From positions 67,199,716 to 67,263,715 of the forward strand of contig OX393553.1 in the NCBI GenBank assembly GCA_947650365.1: a DNA stretch of 64,000 nucleotides, written 5' to 3'. The notes beneath the pieces are model-generated. The model did no database searches, had not been told where the DNA came from, and saw only the letters and a list, made by a program, of their open reading frames with translations. A program made the translations under genes and the position numbers. Positions 45,101 to 56,279 of the stretch are shown in pieces (position 1 is the first letter of the stretch; every line of letters starts with the position of its first letter). Origin of the DNA: Chamaelirium japonicum (Eukaryota > Streptophyta > Magnoliopsida > Liliales > Melanthiaceae).

Positions 45101-45230
45101 ATTTTGGGACGGAAAGACCTATACCAATGTGGGATTGTCATTTTGTTGTCATCCCGGTCAACTACAATAATGTCTTATGCAAATTATGCTACATGCAATC
45201 ATTCCATTAATTTTAATCAGGTTTGTTTTT
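42137..45230 (+). pseudogene. DUF1985/Ulp1-like gene carried by the MULE, broken
   Basis: A Lys-rich start (42137-42334) and then a DUF1985-type domain: FLFKCHKSGLKF, LILGLRYSYP, a TAA at 42641, SLVLILDSYVLGSH, DLEGFNRYPWGNLVYNI and GCSYALQ, spliced at 42919|43005 to AWACERMPHLSHY (donor 'cag|gtatt', acceptor 'aatag'; exon 2 43005-43151, donor 'aaa|gtaagt'). Further exon-like pieces: 43835-43960, 44294-44458, 44577-44660 (GNLDGVLITPSIILEIYDS), 44740-44840 (YCTLLEKRM) and 45010-45210, where WDCHFVVIPVNYNN resembles the stretch around the catalytic His of C48/Ulp1 proteases but lacks the HW pair. Ulp1 proteases process SUMO; here the product would be inactive. Assignment of the C-terminal part is tentative. 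Confidence 0.62.
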
Positions 45231-45719
45231 AAATGTTCATAAATTTAATAGTGCCAATTATCCTATATATATTCATTATAATGTTTATATCTAACCCATT
45301 GTGTATAAATTAGCAAGATATGTCAGTGTTTAGAAGATTAATCGTATATCAATTGATGAAAGGAGATGTCGAATTAATTTAACTGAAGTCGATATTCATT
45401 TTATATTTGGGTGATAGAGACTGATGATTTTTAGGGCATTAAGACATGATATTTGATTATAATCTTTTTTGGTTAATATTTTGGTGGGAGGACATGACAG
45501 TTGGATGTAATATTTTTTGGATTGATATCTTGGTGGAAGGAGGAAATGATAGTTGTATGTAATATTTTTTGGATTAGTGGTGGAAGGACATTATAGTTTT
45601 ATGTAATTTTTTTTTGATTAGTGTCTTAGTGGATGAAGAAATTTTTTATATGTCATCTTGTGTGAAAAAAATGTTATCATGTATATTCCTTCTATAAAAA
45701 GGAGTTGAATATTTTTTTC

Positions 45720-46515
45720 TTCAATATTCACCATTTATGTATGTTAATAGAGACTGTAGAATCTTGTGTAGAATATGGTAAACGCATATATGCATTTTCT
45801 CTACGTATACCTGCGTCTATTCTGTGCATAGAGTCTTGTATACTTTTGTTACTATACGTGTACCTACGTTTATTATGCACATAGAGATTTCTGTTACTTC
45901 TGCTGTTGTTAGAGACTTCTGATAAATGCATATATACGTTAACTCTGTGTTAACTCTGCGCGTACTTGCGTCTATTCTACGCATTGAGTATTGTATACTT
46001 CTATTGTATAATATGGTAAACACATGTATGTATTTCATCTACGTGTACCTGCATCTATCTTGCGTATAGAGACTTCTGTTATTTCTGCTGCTGTATAGAA
46101 TATATTAAACGCATATATGTGTTTTCTCTGCATTAACTCTGCATGTACATGCGTCTATTCTACGGATAAAGTCTTGTATACTTCTATTACTATATGTGTA
46201 CATGCGTCTATCATGCGCATAGAGACTTCTGTTACTTATGCTATTGTTAGAGACTTCTGATAAACGCATATATACGTTAACTATGTATGCACTTACGTCT
46301 ATTCTGCGTATTGAGTATTGTATACTTCTATTGTATAATATGGTAAACATATGTATGTATTTTATCTGCGTGTACCTGCGTCTATCTTGCGCATAGAGAC
46401 TTCTGTTGTTTTTGCTACTGTGTAGAATATATTAAACGCATATGTGTGTTTTCTCTATGTTAACTCTGTGTGTACCTGCGTCTATTCTGCGCATATATAC
46501 ATCTATTCTGCTCAA
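45720..46515. repeat. Tandem repeat spacer between the two MULE genes
   Basis: Units repeat 'gcatatat.cgtt', 'tacctgcgtctatt.tgcgca', 'tagagacttctgttacttctgct' and 'gagacttctgataaacgcata'. A long period of about 340 bases is visible (45911 against 46250) with shorter sub-repeats. Both flanking genes end towards it. Confidence 0.75.
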
Positions 46516-46666
46516 GAAAATATATGTTTATTCTCTTGTTCTATCGAATATAGTAATAAACATAGGAACTACGTTTCATCTAATTCTATATCATTTTATT
46601 TCAAATATATACTGAAAATATAATTTCATATCAATTTAATATCCAATACCATAAACCCAAAATAAA

Positions 46667-47004
46667 AATTACATATCATTTCCTAATAAAAATATACAAC
46701 ATTATATTACAAAAGAAACCAAATATTACAAAACCATTTCAGAAAAAGATAGATATCACTAGACTTATTGAATTGGTTGCTTGCAAGCTCTTCTATTATG
46801 CCCAGTCTTCTTACATCTTTCGCACTTTACAGTGAAAAATTACATATCAATTTCTAACAAAAATATGCAACATTACATTACAAAAGAAACCAAATATTAT
46901 AAAACCATTTTAGAAAAAGATAGATTTCACTAGACTTGTTGAATTGGTTTCTTACAAGCTCTTCTATTATGCCCAGTCTTCTTACATCTTCCGCACTTTA
47001 CAGT
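46667..47004. repeat. Tandem duplication of the transposase 3' end
   Basis: About 46667-46841 and 46842-47004 are near-identical. Both carry 'aagaaaccaaatatta', 'cactagactt.ttgaattgg' and 'gcccagtcttcttacatctt', which on the minus strand encode the Cys-His zinc knuckle and stop of the transposase. The distal copy lies beyond the stop codon. Confidence 0.9.
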
Positions 47005-50000
47005 CTTACGTTCTTCCCCCTGTGATAGAATCCGTTTTTTCTTTGATCTTCCTGTCGGATTTCTATCTAAAGATGGTCCCAATTTTTCAGTTTGAAGATT
47101 ATCTTCTAGAGTTTCCCATTGCATCTTCTCATCTACTGGGTAGATTGATTCTTCATATGTTAATCTGTAGTTCTCAGCCGAGTAGTAGTGTGCACAATAT
47201 TCATAAAGATCCATGTTATAATTAGCAATTCCACGTAAAGCATGTGAACATGACATTGTCATCACATCAAACTTACGCCATGTATACCTTCTACGGCTAA
47301 ATGTAACTTGATCCTCATATCCTGAAGATCTAATCATGAATTCATCATGATTAATCGGATGACAAGTCATATTACGAGCTAATTCCATTTGTTTGCTTAA
47401 TATTTTCTCGACCCAATTTGTTAGCATTGTGGTCAATGTTGTTGTCATATTTTTCTGCTTGTACCATATCCTTTGAAGTTTTAAACGAAATCCGTCAGCA
47501 ATCATCATGATGGGATCTCCTCTGAGCTCTTTCAAGATATTATTATATCTTTCAGAACTATTTATGGTGATTATATTATACATTCTTTCAGGAAAGTATG
47601 TCGTAGTCCATCTTTCTTTTCTCTATATCATTTAGCCATCTATAAGCATCAATATTTATCATTTTAATTATTTCCATTAATAGATAAAATTTGATCGGTC
47701 TTGTTGCTTTAGTGGCCGTGTAATAATATGAATATAACTCTTTCTATTTGAATTTGGCAAATATATTTTGTGCTATATAAAGAACACAATACGCATGATA
47801 TGCATGGGGGAATACTTGAGGAACTTGCTGTAATAAATCCTTGTGTCGATCCGATATGATCACTAATCTCTCAATAGGACCCAAGGCATCACACAATTCT
47901 GTCAAAAACCATCTCCAACTGTAGTTGTTCTCAGACTCTCCAACACCCATAGCAATAGGAAAAATATGATTATCACCATCTAACGTTGTTACAAGAAATA
48001 AAATGCCCTTATACTTTCCCTTCAGTTGTGTCCCATCAACAGAAATTATTGATCTTAAGGTCTGTCTTTGAAAGCTTCTTAAGCAGGGACTGAGAGCCAT
48101 AAAAAAATGTTTGAATCTTCCTTCTGCGCATAAGATCTCAGTAATAGTTCCTAGATTATTTTTCTTAAGCTCGTGGCAATATACTGAAAGTATGCATATG
48201 AGTCCTCATATGTTCCTTTTAATTCCCTTATTGCTCTTTCCTTTATCCTCCATGCTTTTTTGTAACTAATATTCACGCCAAACTCCTTTTGTGCATCACA
48301 TATAATAGCCTTCGGAGCATATGCAATATGTGCCTTTAACTTATGTTTTATAAACTCACTGATTAAATGACTTTTTGATTGACAATGATCCTCACCATGT
48401 TTTCCAAAAGAACAACTATGCTGATTGTATAAGGAAGTAGTCTTGAACACATCAGTACTCTTCTGTCAAGATGCATGCAATCTTCATCTACACTTATTAG
48501 CTTTGCATATGATGGTATATCTCATAGTTGTGGACTTAAAAACTTTATATTCAAAGTTTGAATACAGTGTAAATTTGCTCAACATATTTATTATGCTTCC
48601 CTTGTCCTTAAACATCTGATAGAGGTGCACTTCATGATAATTATCTCTGACTTCTATATCAGTCGGAAATTTATTGTATACATAAGTATCATCATATCCT
48701 TCTGTTGGATCAGGTATTGTCAATGGTTCAGTCACCATCAATTTTAATTCTGCTTATTTGATCATTTCTAACCAACTAGAATTTTTATTATAATCGAGTG
48801 CTGGACACATTGGTGTTGAATCAATTATGGAAGTCCTAAAAATTAGAAACAAAAATATGAGTTGTTAAAGAATTGAAATAAATTTATACACATTATGAAT
48901 TACTCAAAGTATAAATAAATACATTCATACCTAAAGGTAGATGATGAAAGCTTTGGAGCTTTAACCTTGGATTGATATTTAGGCATCGAAGTAGTTGTGA
49001 AAATCCTGCAAAAAAAATAACAAACTTAATAAATGGAACAACATATATGAATTGAGGATTCCAATATAATCAATACATTCATACCCGAAGACGGATGATG
49101 AAGATATTCAATTCTCCTGGGAGTGAGTAAGTATGTGTATATGCTTCGAATGTACATCAAGAGAGTCAACGGTATTCATCATGGATATCACTTTCTTATC
49201 ATTATAGTAAAAATAATCTTTCGGATGTAGAAATGCGGGATTGGTAGATCTATCTTTTACTATGCTATCTCCAAAAGGGTTCTTCGAATGTAAAAATACA
49301 TGATCAATAGAGCTATTCATGAATCATTTTAGTACACCGCAACCATCATCAATAGGATCGACGTTTAGATCTATTTTCTTTTTGCTAGAGAAACCATCAC
49401 TACTTAAAGTGATTGGATCATGTCTGACATATACACTAGAAGGAAACCTTCAAGTACATGGATATATTTATTATAATAGTAAATATATTTATAAAAGCAT
49501 AATAATATATTTAAAACATGATATAATAATTAATCATATCTTCTGTCGTCCATGTCAATGTCTGACATAGGAGGGTCTTGTGCAAGTTTCTTTTCCTTGA
49601 TATTTAGCTCAACATCTAAACTGCATGGTACAAAGTCTACGTCTTCTTCTGAGAATACTTCTGAATCTTGTACCATAATAACTGGTGGAGTGACAAAATG
49701 ACAATCACAAGTATATTTGGTGGAATTTATCATCGTCGAGTCTAGTTTTATCTTACAAAGGGGTGGTGATTTAAAAAGGGATGGTAGTAAAGGGGTAGAG
49801 GTTTTTGGCACCCTAGTTATTAATAATGGGATACTTCTATTAATGTTACGAATGTTATGGATAATGAACACGGCAACGTCTTCATCATCCTGAATCTATA
49901 TAGGAGGACACGAAATTGTACTTGGATATAACACTTTAATGATGATATCGTAGTTTTTGACAATGTCATTCGTAATATGATATATTTTATCAATAAGTTG

Positions 50001-50114
50001 GTCATAAGTGGTGGACAGATTCAAACGAAAGGCTTTGGGAATTTCTCCATTGTACTCATAGACACGATTTATGCACACAAATTCTCTATCATAAATACAT
50101 AATATAGGTAGCAA
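46930..50114 (-). pseudogene. MULE (MURA-like) transposase, broken
   Basis: Pieces from 50114 downwards: an N-terminal region (50114-49530) with a TAG at about 49905; an exon-like stretch at 49320-49108; the MuDR-type DNA-binding region at 48741-48150 (TLYSNFEYKVFKSTTMRY, CQSKSHLISEFIKHKL, YKKAWRIKERAIRELKGTYE); the MULE transposase core at 48100-47744 (ISVDGTQLKGKYKGILFL, DGDNHIFPIAMGV, LVIISDRHKDLLQ, AYCVLYIAQN), which holds candidate DDE residues; and 47583-46930 with SERYNNILKELR, a SWIM-type zinc finger (C-x-H: MTMSCSHAL) and a knuckle CGRCKKTGHNRRAC. Frameshifts or stops at about 48480, 48150 and 47740. When intact it would bind the TIRs and move the element. Confidence 0.88.
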
Positions 50115-50384
50115 TTCATTGCCTTATTATAAATAAAAGAAACTGCATAAACAGAAACAAATAAACCACAATTAGATGTATAAAACAAGTACTAAAATTT
50201 ATTGATATTTACGCCTAAAACAATATGTACATAATATAGGAACTGTTAAGCGCATATAAACGCAAAATCTTTACGCCTAAACTACCTGTACATAATATAG
50301 AAACTGTTAAACGTAAATAAGCGCAAAAACTTTACGTCTAGACAACCTGTACATAATACAGAAACTGCTAAGCGCAAATAAGCG

Positions 50385-50930
50385 CAAAAACTTTACGCCT
50401 AGACAATTTGTACATAATCAAATTTCTACAATATCTAGAGCTTCATTTTTTTGGATTTTTACCTCTATTTCAGTCGATTGCAACAATGCGTGTTCTTTCT
50501 TCCTTTAGTAATGGCAGTTTCGGTGGTATTTAGGTGGTATTCCGGCATGCCTCAATCCATGAGATCCGATCGCCAATGATTTCTAGTGTGCGACGGTTCT
50601 TCACGAGATCCGATCGCCAACGAAGAAACACTTGGGGAAAATGTGTTCTAACGTCGCTCCGGTATGGTTCCGGCGTGATTCTCGTCGATTTTCATTGATT
50701 GAAGGGGTCCGACCGGAATGCTAATTGGTGACGGCAATGAAAGGGATAAAATATGGCTTTGATGCAGTTAGAGAAAGCGGTTAAAGGGATAGGCATTTTT
50801 GGAAGAAATAAAATGGAGACACACGTGCATAGGATTTCACATATGTAAGTGATCATAATAGGAAATAAGAAAACCTGGTGATCATTTTTGGATATATGGA
50901 ATACCAGGTGGTCATTTAGGAAAATTTCTC
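50385..50930. repeat. MULE right terminal inverted repeat
   Basis: Reverse complement of the left arm at 40913-41460, ending at the target duplication 50931-50939. The inner side joins the shorter 58-bp tandem array (50180-50425). Confidence 0.92.
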
Positions 50931-52024
50931 CTTTTTTTATGTTCTCGTCTTACTCGTGTTGTCGATTTAGATTCGACAGCGTGGTCGTTCTAATAATTCT
51001 TGATTTTATTTTTCAACTGTTGGATCTAGAATTGAATATGTATTTGTAAATCGAACTATATGTCATGTCATTTTTCATTCAATAAATAGTTGTCAAGATA
51101 TTGAATCTCACAATTCTGGAGTTTTTGGCACTTGACATTTTGGGCAAAAAATACCTCTCTTGGGCCTCTTGATGTGGAAATTCACTTATAGCCACCAAAG
51201 GTCTTGATGACAATCAATGAAGGCAATATGGCATCCCCATAGGATGGTGCAAAGGCGATGATTTTTCTTCCCCACAATATCCACGAAGGATTAAAAGCCG
51301 AATAGAACCCACTTATGTTCTAGAATAACCTAAACGAGAGAAGATCACCAGAAATCCGTAATCCTCCCAATCCTCCCAATAGCTCGGTATGATTAAATGC
51401 AACTGAAATTGCAAGATTTTAAAATTGTTGGTGATTCTAACTTAGTTCAATTCAAAATCGGCTCGCAACTGAAATTATACAAATAGATTAAAGATATGTT
51501 AAAAAAAATATTTTTTATTTCACGTCCCAAATTTGCTCCTACAACAGTAATATCGAGAACATCAATTTGAAAATACTCAGCATTGATATCATGCCTTCTT
51601 ATTGCTAAATAGAACAACGAGTTTTATTGAAAACCCCTTTGGCAGAACCGCCAAAGGGGTAAACAAAACCTCCTATGAGGCAGAGCCACCAAAGACATAG
51701 ATGAAGCCGCTTATGGGGTAGAGTCGCCAAAGTCTGATGAAGCATCCTATAGGGCAAACTAACCAAAGAGATAGACGAAGTTCCCTTCAAAATCGAGCTG
51801 CCAAAGTGACAGACCGAGCTTCCTTTGGAGCAGAGCCACCAAAGAGGCAGACAAAACCCTTGGGAGCGTGAGCCATCGACAAGGCGGGTAAGCACTCTAC
51901 AGGCAAGCCACCCCTGTGTATTGAGCAGCGATATGGGCAGGCAAGCCACCCTGGGGCCAGAGCCACCATGGGGACTGACAAGTTGCCCCTGTCGCTTAGC
52001 TGTTATGAGGGCGGGCAAGGCAGC
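50931..52024 (+). repeat. Tandem duplicate unit 1, right part
   Basis: Continues unit 1 after the MULE and matches 53030-54102. It is cut at 52024 by the Cassandra-like LTR. From 51640 it consists of imperfect ~50-bp repeats ('gagccaccaaag', 'ggcaagccacccctg') that give misleading open frames on both strands. Confidence 0.88.
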
Positions 52025-52346
52025 TGTAACATCCGCCCCAAACACACAAGATATTGTCCACTTTGCTCATGCCCGCATGAGAATTCCAAGGTGGTCACCC
52101 ATCCTAGTACTATTCTCGCCCGAGCTTGCTTAACTACGGAGTTCTTACGAATTCCGTAGTAGCGCATGGTTTTAAAACGCTTCTTCTATGTTTGGGAGGG
52201 GATATTATATAAGTAGCTCAGGATCAACTTCTCTCCAGGCGATGTGGGGCTAACTTGTGGCCTTGTACACCTCACCTCACCTCTACTCATCCATCTTGGC
52301 ATCACAGTCTCAGTAGTCTTGGCTCTCTTGGATTTTGGTCATCACA
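52025..52346 (-). mobile_element. Cassandra-like LTR with 5S rRNA block, plus polypurine tract
   Basis: Reverse complement starts 'tgtgatgaccaaaatcc' and ends 'ggggcggatgttaca', as do the LTRs at 13028 and 13352, and it has both blocks that those LTRs lost separately. The 5S-like part (52071-52168) includes 'ggatgggtgacca' and 'agttaagcaagctcgggcg'. Outside its 5' end on the minus strand is 'ctaaggggggtggat', the TRIM polypurine tract, so it is the 3' LTR of an element whose internal and 5' LTR parts are gone. It lies exactly between the two tandem duplicate units. Confidence 0.82.
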
Positions 52347-52394
52347 ATCCACCCCCCCTTAGGGCTACACGTCCACGTGTAGGGTTAGACCACC

Positions 52395-54102
52395 TTGGAA
52401 ACGAGTTCAGATCTCATCCGGTCCGTCGACCTAGGTCGATGAGCCCGGCACACATCACAGCCGCACAATGGCAAGCAACCCGAAAGGGAATCTTACTCCA
52501 GCCGACTGTATGCGGTTGTGATGCACATCGGGCTGGGTCGACCCACCGGGCCGACCGACTTGAGGAGATCTGAACTCCATGAGAGCATTTTTGCTACCCA
52601 TCTGTTGTGCCACGTGGACTATTGAGCCGTAAGCAAGTGTGGTTTACAAGATGGGTCGAAGAAAAGCTCGGTGGGCCAGCTCGATCGGTCAGGCAGCCCA
52701 AATTTTTTGCCCTAAAACGAAAAATAATATGAAGCGTTTATAACATATGAGAGTTGGATGACCACCCATTTGATGATGGAAATTACATTGGTGGCCTTGG
52801 TCGTATTGCAACTCCTCTCTCTAAATATCACCATTACTCTCTGGCACATGTTGCATGTAAATCCCTCTCTAAATGGGACTGTTCATCTTTTTTGGAGGTT
52901 TCATTGTCTTGTATATATATAAAGAATGAAATAGTATGATGATAGGATATTGAGAATCGCAAAACTCTAGCATTTTTCTTTCGAAGTCATTCCATAAGAT
53001 AAGCATGGTAAGCAAAAGATAAGGTTTGGCTTTTTTTATGTTCTCGTCTTACTCGTGTCGTCGATTTAGATTCGATAGCATGGTCGTTCTAATAATTCTA
53101 GATTTTAATTTTCAACCGTTGGATCTAGAATTGAATATGTATTTGTGAATTGAACAATATGTCATTCATTTTTCATTCAATAAATAGTTGTCAAGATATT
53201 GAATCTCACAATTCTTGAGTTTTTGGCACTTGACATTTTGGGCAAACAAATACATCTCTTGGGCCCCTTGATGTGGAAATTCACTTAATGACAATCAATG
53301 AAGGCAATATAGCATCCCCATAGGATGGTGCAAAGGCGATGATTTTTCTTCACCACAATATCCATGAAGGATTAAAAGCCGAATAGAGCCCACTTATGTT
53401 CTGGGATAACCTAAACAAGAGAAGATCACCATAAATCCATAATCCTCCCAATAGCTCGGTATGATTGAATGCAACTGAATTTGCAAGATTTTAAAACTGT
53501 TGGTGATTATAACTTCGTTCAATTCAAAATCGACTCGCAACTAAAATTATACGAAGAGAAGATTATTAAAGATATGTTATAAAAATATATTTTTTATTTC
53601 ACGTTTCAAATTTGCTCCTACAGCAGTAATATGGAGAACATCGATTTGAAAAATACTCAGCATTGATATCATGCCTTCTTATTACTAAATAGAACAACGA
53701 GTTTTATTGAAAACCCCTTTGGCCGAACCGCCAAACGGGTAGACAAAACCTCCTATAAGGCAGAGCCACCAAAGACATAGATGAAGCCTTTTACAGGGTA
53801 AAGTCGCCAAAGTCGGATGAAGCTTCCTATAGGCCAGACTAACCAAAGAGGTAGACGAAGTTCTCTTCAAAATTGAGCCGCCAAAGAGACAGACCGAGCT
53901 TCCTTTGGAGCAGAGCCACCAAAGAGGCAGGCAAATACCCTTGGGAGCGTGAGCGATCAACAAGGCGGGTAAGCACTCTACAGGCAAGCCACCCCTGTGT
54001 CTTGAGTAGCGATATGGGCGGGCAAACCACCCTTGGGGCCAAAGCCACCATGAGGACTGCCAAGTTGCCCCTGTCGACTGAGTTTTTATGAGGGCAGGCA
54101 AG
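52395..54102 (+). repeat. Tandem duplicate unit 2 with empty MULE site
   Basis: Matches 40264-40912 joined to 50940-52024. At 53030-53038 a single CTTTTTTTA marks where the MULE sits in unit 1. Scattered substitutions and small indels (for example a missing ~20 bases of 'gccaccaaaggtcttga' near 53286) show that the two units diverged appreciably. No gene recognised. Confidence 0.9.
52403..52577. mobile_element. Fold-back (MITE-like) element in duplicate unit 2
   Basis: 'gagttcagatctcatccgg' at the left, 'gaggagatctgaactc' at the right, with an inner 'catcacagccgcac' against 'tgcggttgtgatg'. It was copied with unit 2, so it is not an independent insertion relative to 40271-40446. Confidence 0.75.
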
Positions 54103-54330
54103 CCACCCCTGGGTCTTGAGCTGCCATGGGGGTGACAAGTCGCATTTGGGGCCTGAGCCGCCATAGGGACATATGAGCCACCGTCAAGGACTAAGCCTCA
54201 AGATAGGGAGTCGCCCCTGAATCCTAAGCCACCATAGCAACATCCAAATCTCCCTTTGGGGCATGAGCCGGCATAGGGGCGGGTAAGCCCCCCTTTTTTG
54301 GCATGAGCGGCCACTAAGGCCCTCCAGAGG
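53700..54330. repeat. Degenerate ~50-bp tandem repeats
   Basis: Repeated 'gagccaccaaag', 'ggcaagccacccctg' and 'ggcctgagccgccat' elements spaced about 45-60 bases. The array continues past the end of the duplicated unit. Minus-strand frames (Leu/Val/Trp-rich) are produced by the repeats. Confidence 0.7.
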
Positions 54331-55750
54331 GACATTCATATCCTTCCTAGGAGCACAACCCATGAAAGGTGAGAGGACACCTCCTAGACCTAAGTTCAGG
54401 ATGCCTCACTCGAACCAGAAACCATGACCAGCCAAGCCCAACCCATCATGAGGGGGAAAATGTGGGTTCATAAAATATCCACCCCACAGTCGGACCCAAG
54501 TCCAAGCTCCAAGAAGAGAAGACTCTCCGAGAGTCAAGGTAAAGGAGGCAAGCAGATGCAATTCGACTCCTTAAGACCTAACCATAACCATCCTCGTGTT
54601 TCCCAAGCGACGAACAAGAGATGCACCAGAAAGGAACGAACCCCGACAACGGCCAAAGCTTGTCTCATGGCTCGTCAGCAAGCTATGACTCGATGGATTG
54701 ATCGGTTTAGCTCAAAGGCCAAGGCGTGGCCAATTGAGTCAAACCTTCGACCTACCTGAAGGCTCTACGCAGAAGCCTCCCTAGTGGAACTAGCAGTCAA
54801 AGTAAGAGGTGGCATGTGGTAGCCTTGCCCAAAGGGGAAACATACACACTAAGGACTTACGTGATGACACCTTGAATGATCCAAGGCTCGAACTCTAGTA
54901 GCGACCCATAAGTGAAAGTTGTCAAGGAGTGATAGGCTAGTCTTGTAAGACTAAGCGTAAAGGCTTTGGACCGTTCATATGAGAGAATCACCAAGTTAAC
55001 ACTCCCCTGTCTCTCATTCTCTCTCTCTCATCTAAACCCACTTTCACCAAGAACAGGAAGAACCATCTAGGGCCTCCCATTCTAGGGGCCTCAGATCTTC
55101 TTTTATCTCTTGCTCAAGCCAGGAGACGTATGTTGGGTGCCTGAACTCCACGGAGTCGAAGCACCTCATACAGTAACTATGTCTCGACCCACTCACCCGA
55201 GTCAAAGAAGAGATTGAGTCGTCTAAAGTCTCTACTTTCAAGAAAGGAGGCGACCTGGTTTGTAGGAGTGATCATCCATAAAGACCTCACCCACACAACT
55301 AAGGAGCAATCATAGAGGGTCCCATTGATTAGGAAAGAGTCTATGCAAAGAGAGACAAATTTAATATAGAGAGTTTCATATCTCTGCTATATATCGATGT
55401 ACACTACTTTCAATTTCTTAGGTAACCATAGCATTTTTCTTTTGTTAAGATTTGGGGATTGTATTGGGAACACCCACCCCCCACCCACCCAAACCCAAAA
55501 CTGTAAAATAAAGTTACAACTAGTGTAATTGGCACGTGTGTAGCACGTGCAACTGTTGCTGATCCATGGCCCTTTTTACACGTACACAAATTAAAAAAAG
55601 TCATTTTAGTATACGGTATGGACACATGAAATAATGATAGGGACATATTGATAATTTTTCTAGGGCCACAATGGAAAGTACAAGAATGCAACATTTTCTT
55701 TCTTGCTTTTATTTTAATGACATAGGATCCAAATATGGGATATATGTACA
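54331..55750. other. Unassigned, probably retrotransposon-derived DNA
   Basis: No protein domain was recognised. The composition (Lys/Arg/Ser-rich frames, 'ggcctcccattctaggggcc', CT-rich 55010-55030) resembles the leader/gag side of LTR elements, but no LTR, primer site or gag motif can be named. It ends at a Helitron start. Confidence 0.35.
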
Positions 55751-56279
55751 TCTATATAACATGGCATATCGGTTTTGTGCTGACTAGACAAAACAGAAGC
55801 GGACTAGGACAAGCTGACTGGACAAAAACGAACCGAATTGATCTAACCATTCATTCAAAAATCAACGCACGATCTCTATTTCCCCATCAACCAACTCCCT
55901 CCTTAACCATTTAAACTGCACTAAATCCCTAAAATCTTGGCCCATTTAAACTACACTAAATCTGATCGTTCATCCTGTAATCGTTGTTTGCATCAATGGC
56001 TATAAACCCGCCTGTTGAAATTTCGGCCGCCCCAAACCATTGGGTCGATCTCGAGGAATCCGTTCGAATAGAGACAGCTGTCATTGATCAATTATAGGGG
56101 GAGAGGGAGTTGGTCGCGCCGAAGGCGCCCGCTTCGTGCCAATTGGCACGAGCTAGGAAATAGGTGTCCCTATGAATGCCGGTGTTGTCGTCGAAAGTGT
56201 TTTGTTACCGAAGACGTTCAGGTGTATTGCCACCGAAGACGGCCCGCTGCAGTGCCTACAGGCACGGGCATGCACTAGT
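55751..56279 (+). mobile_element. Non-autonomous Helitron, array copy 1 (529 bp)
   Basis: Starts TCTATATAACATGG after an A and ends with the hairpin 'gtgcctacaggcac' and 'gggcatgcaCTAG'. The hairpin stem is six bases (gtgcct/aggcac). It has no Rep/helicase. The next base begins copy 2 directly. Confidence 0.85.

Larger units (their letters stand above)
40913..50930 (+). mobile_element. Mutator-like element (MULE), 10,018 bp, with long TIRs and exact 9-bp duplication
   Basis: Ends are 'gagaaattttcctaaatgacc' split over both termini as inverted repeats; homology continues inwards about 550 bases (40913-41460 against 50385-50930), followed by related tandem arrays on both sides. CTTTTTTTA flanks both ends (40904-40912 and 50931-50939), and the paralogous segment at 53030-53038 has a single CTTTTTTTA: a preserved empty site. 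The interior carries a DUF1985/Ulp1-like gene on the plus strand (left) and a MURA-like transposase on the minus strand (right), converging on a repeat-rich spacer. This resembles Ulp1-carrying MULEs of plants (Kaonashi-type). Arms differ by roughly a tenth and both genes are broken, so it is old and inactive. Confidence 0.93.

Noticed and set aside
51605..54164. Leu/Val/Trp-rich minus-strand frames repeated in both duplicate units
   Set aside because: Periodicity follows the ~50-bp DNA repeats; the peptides match nothing and frames are not kept equally in both copies.
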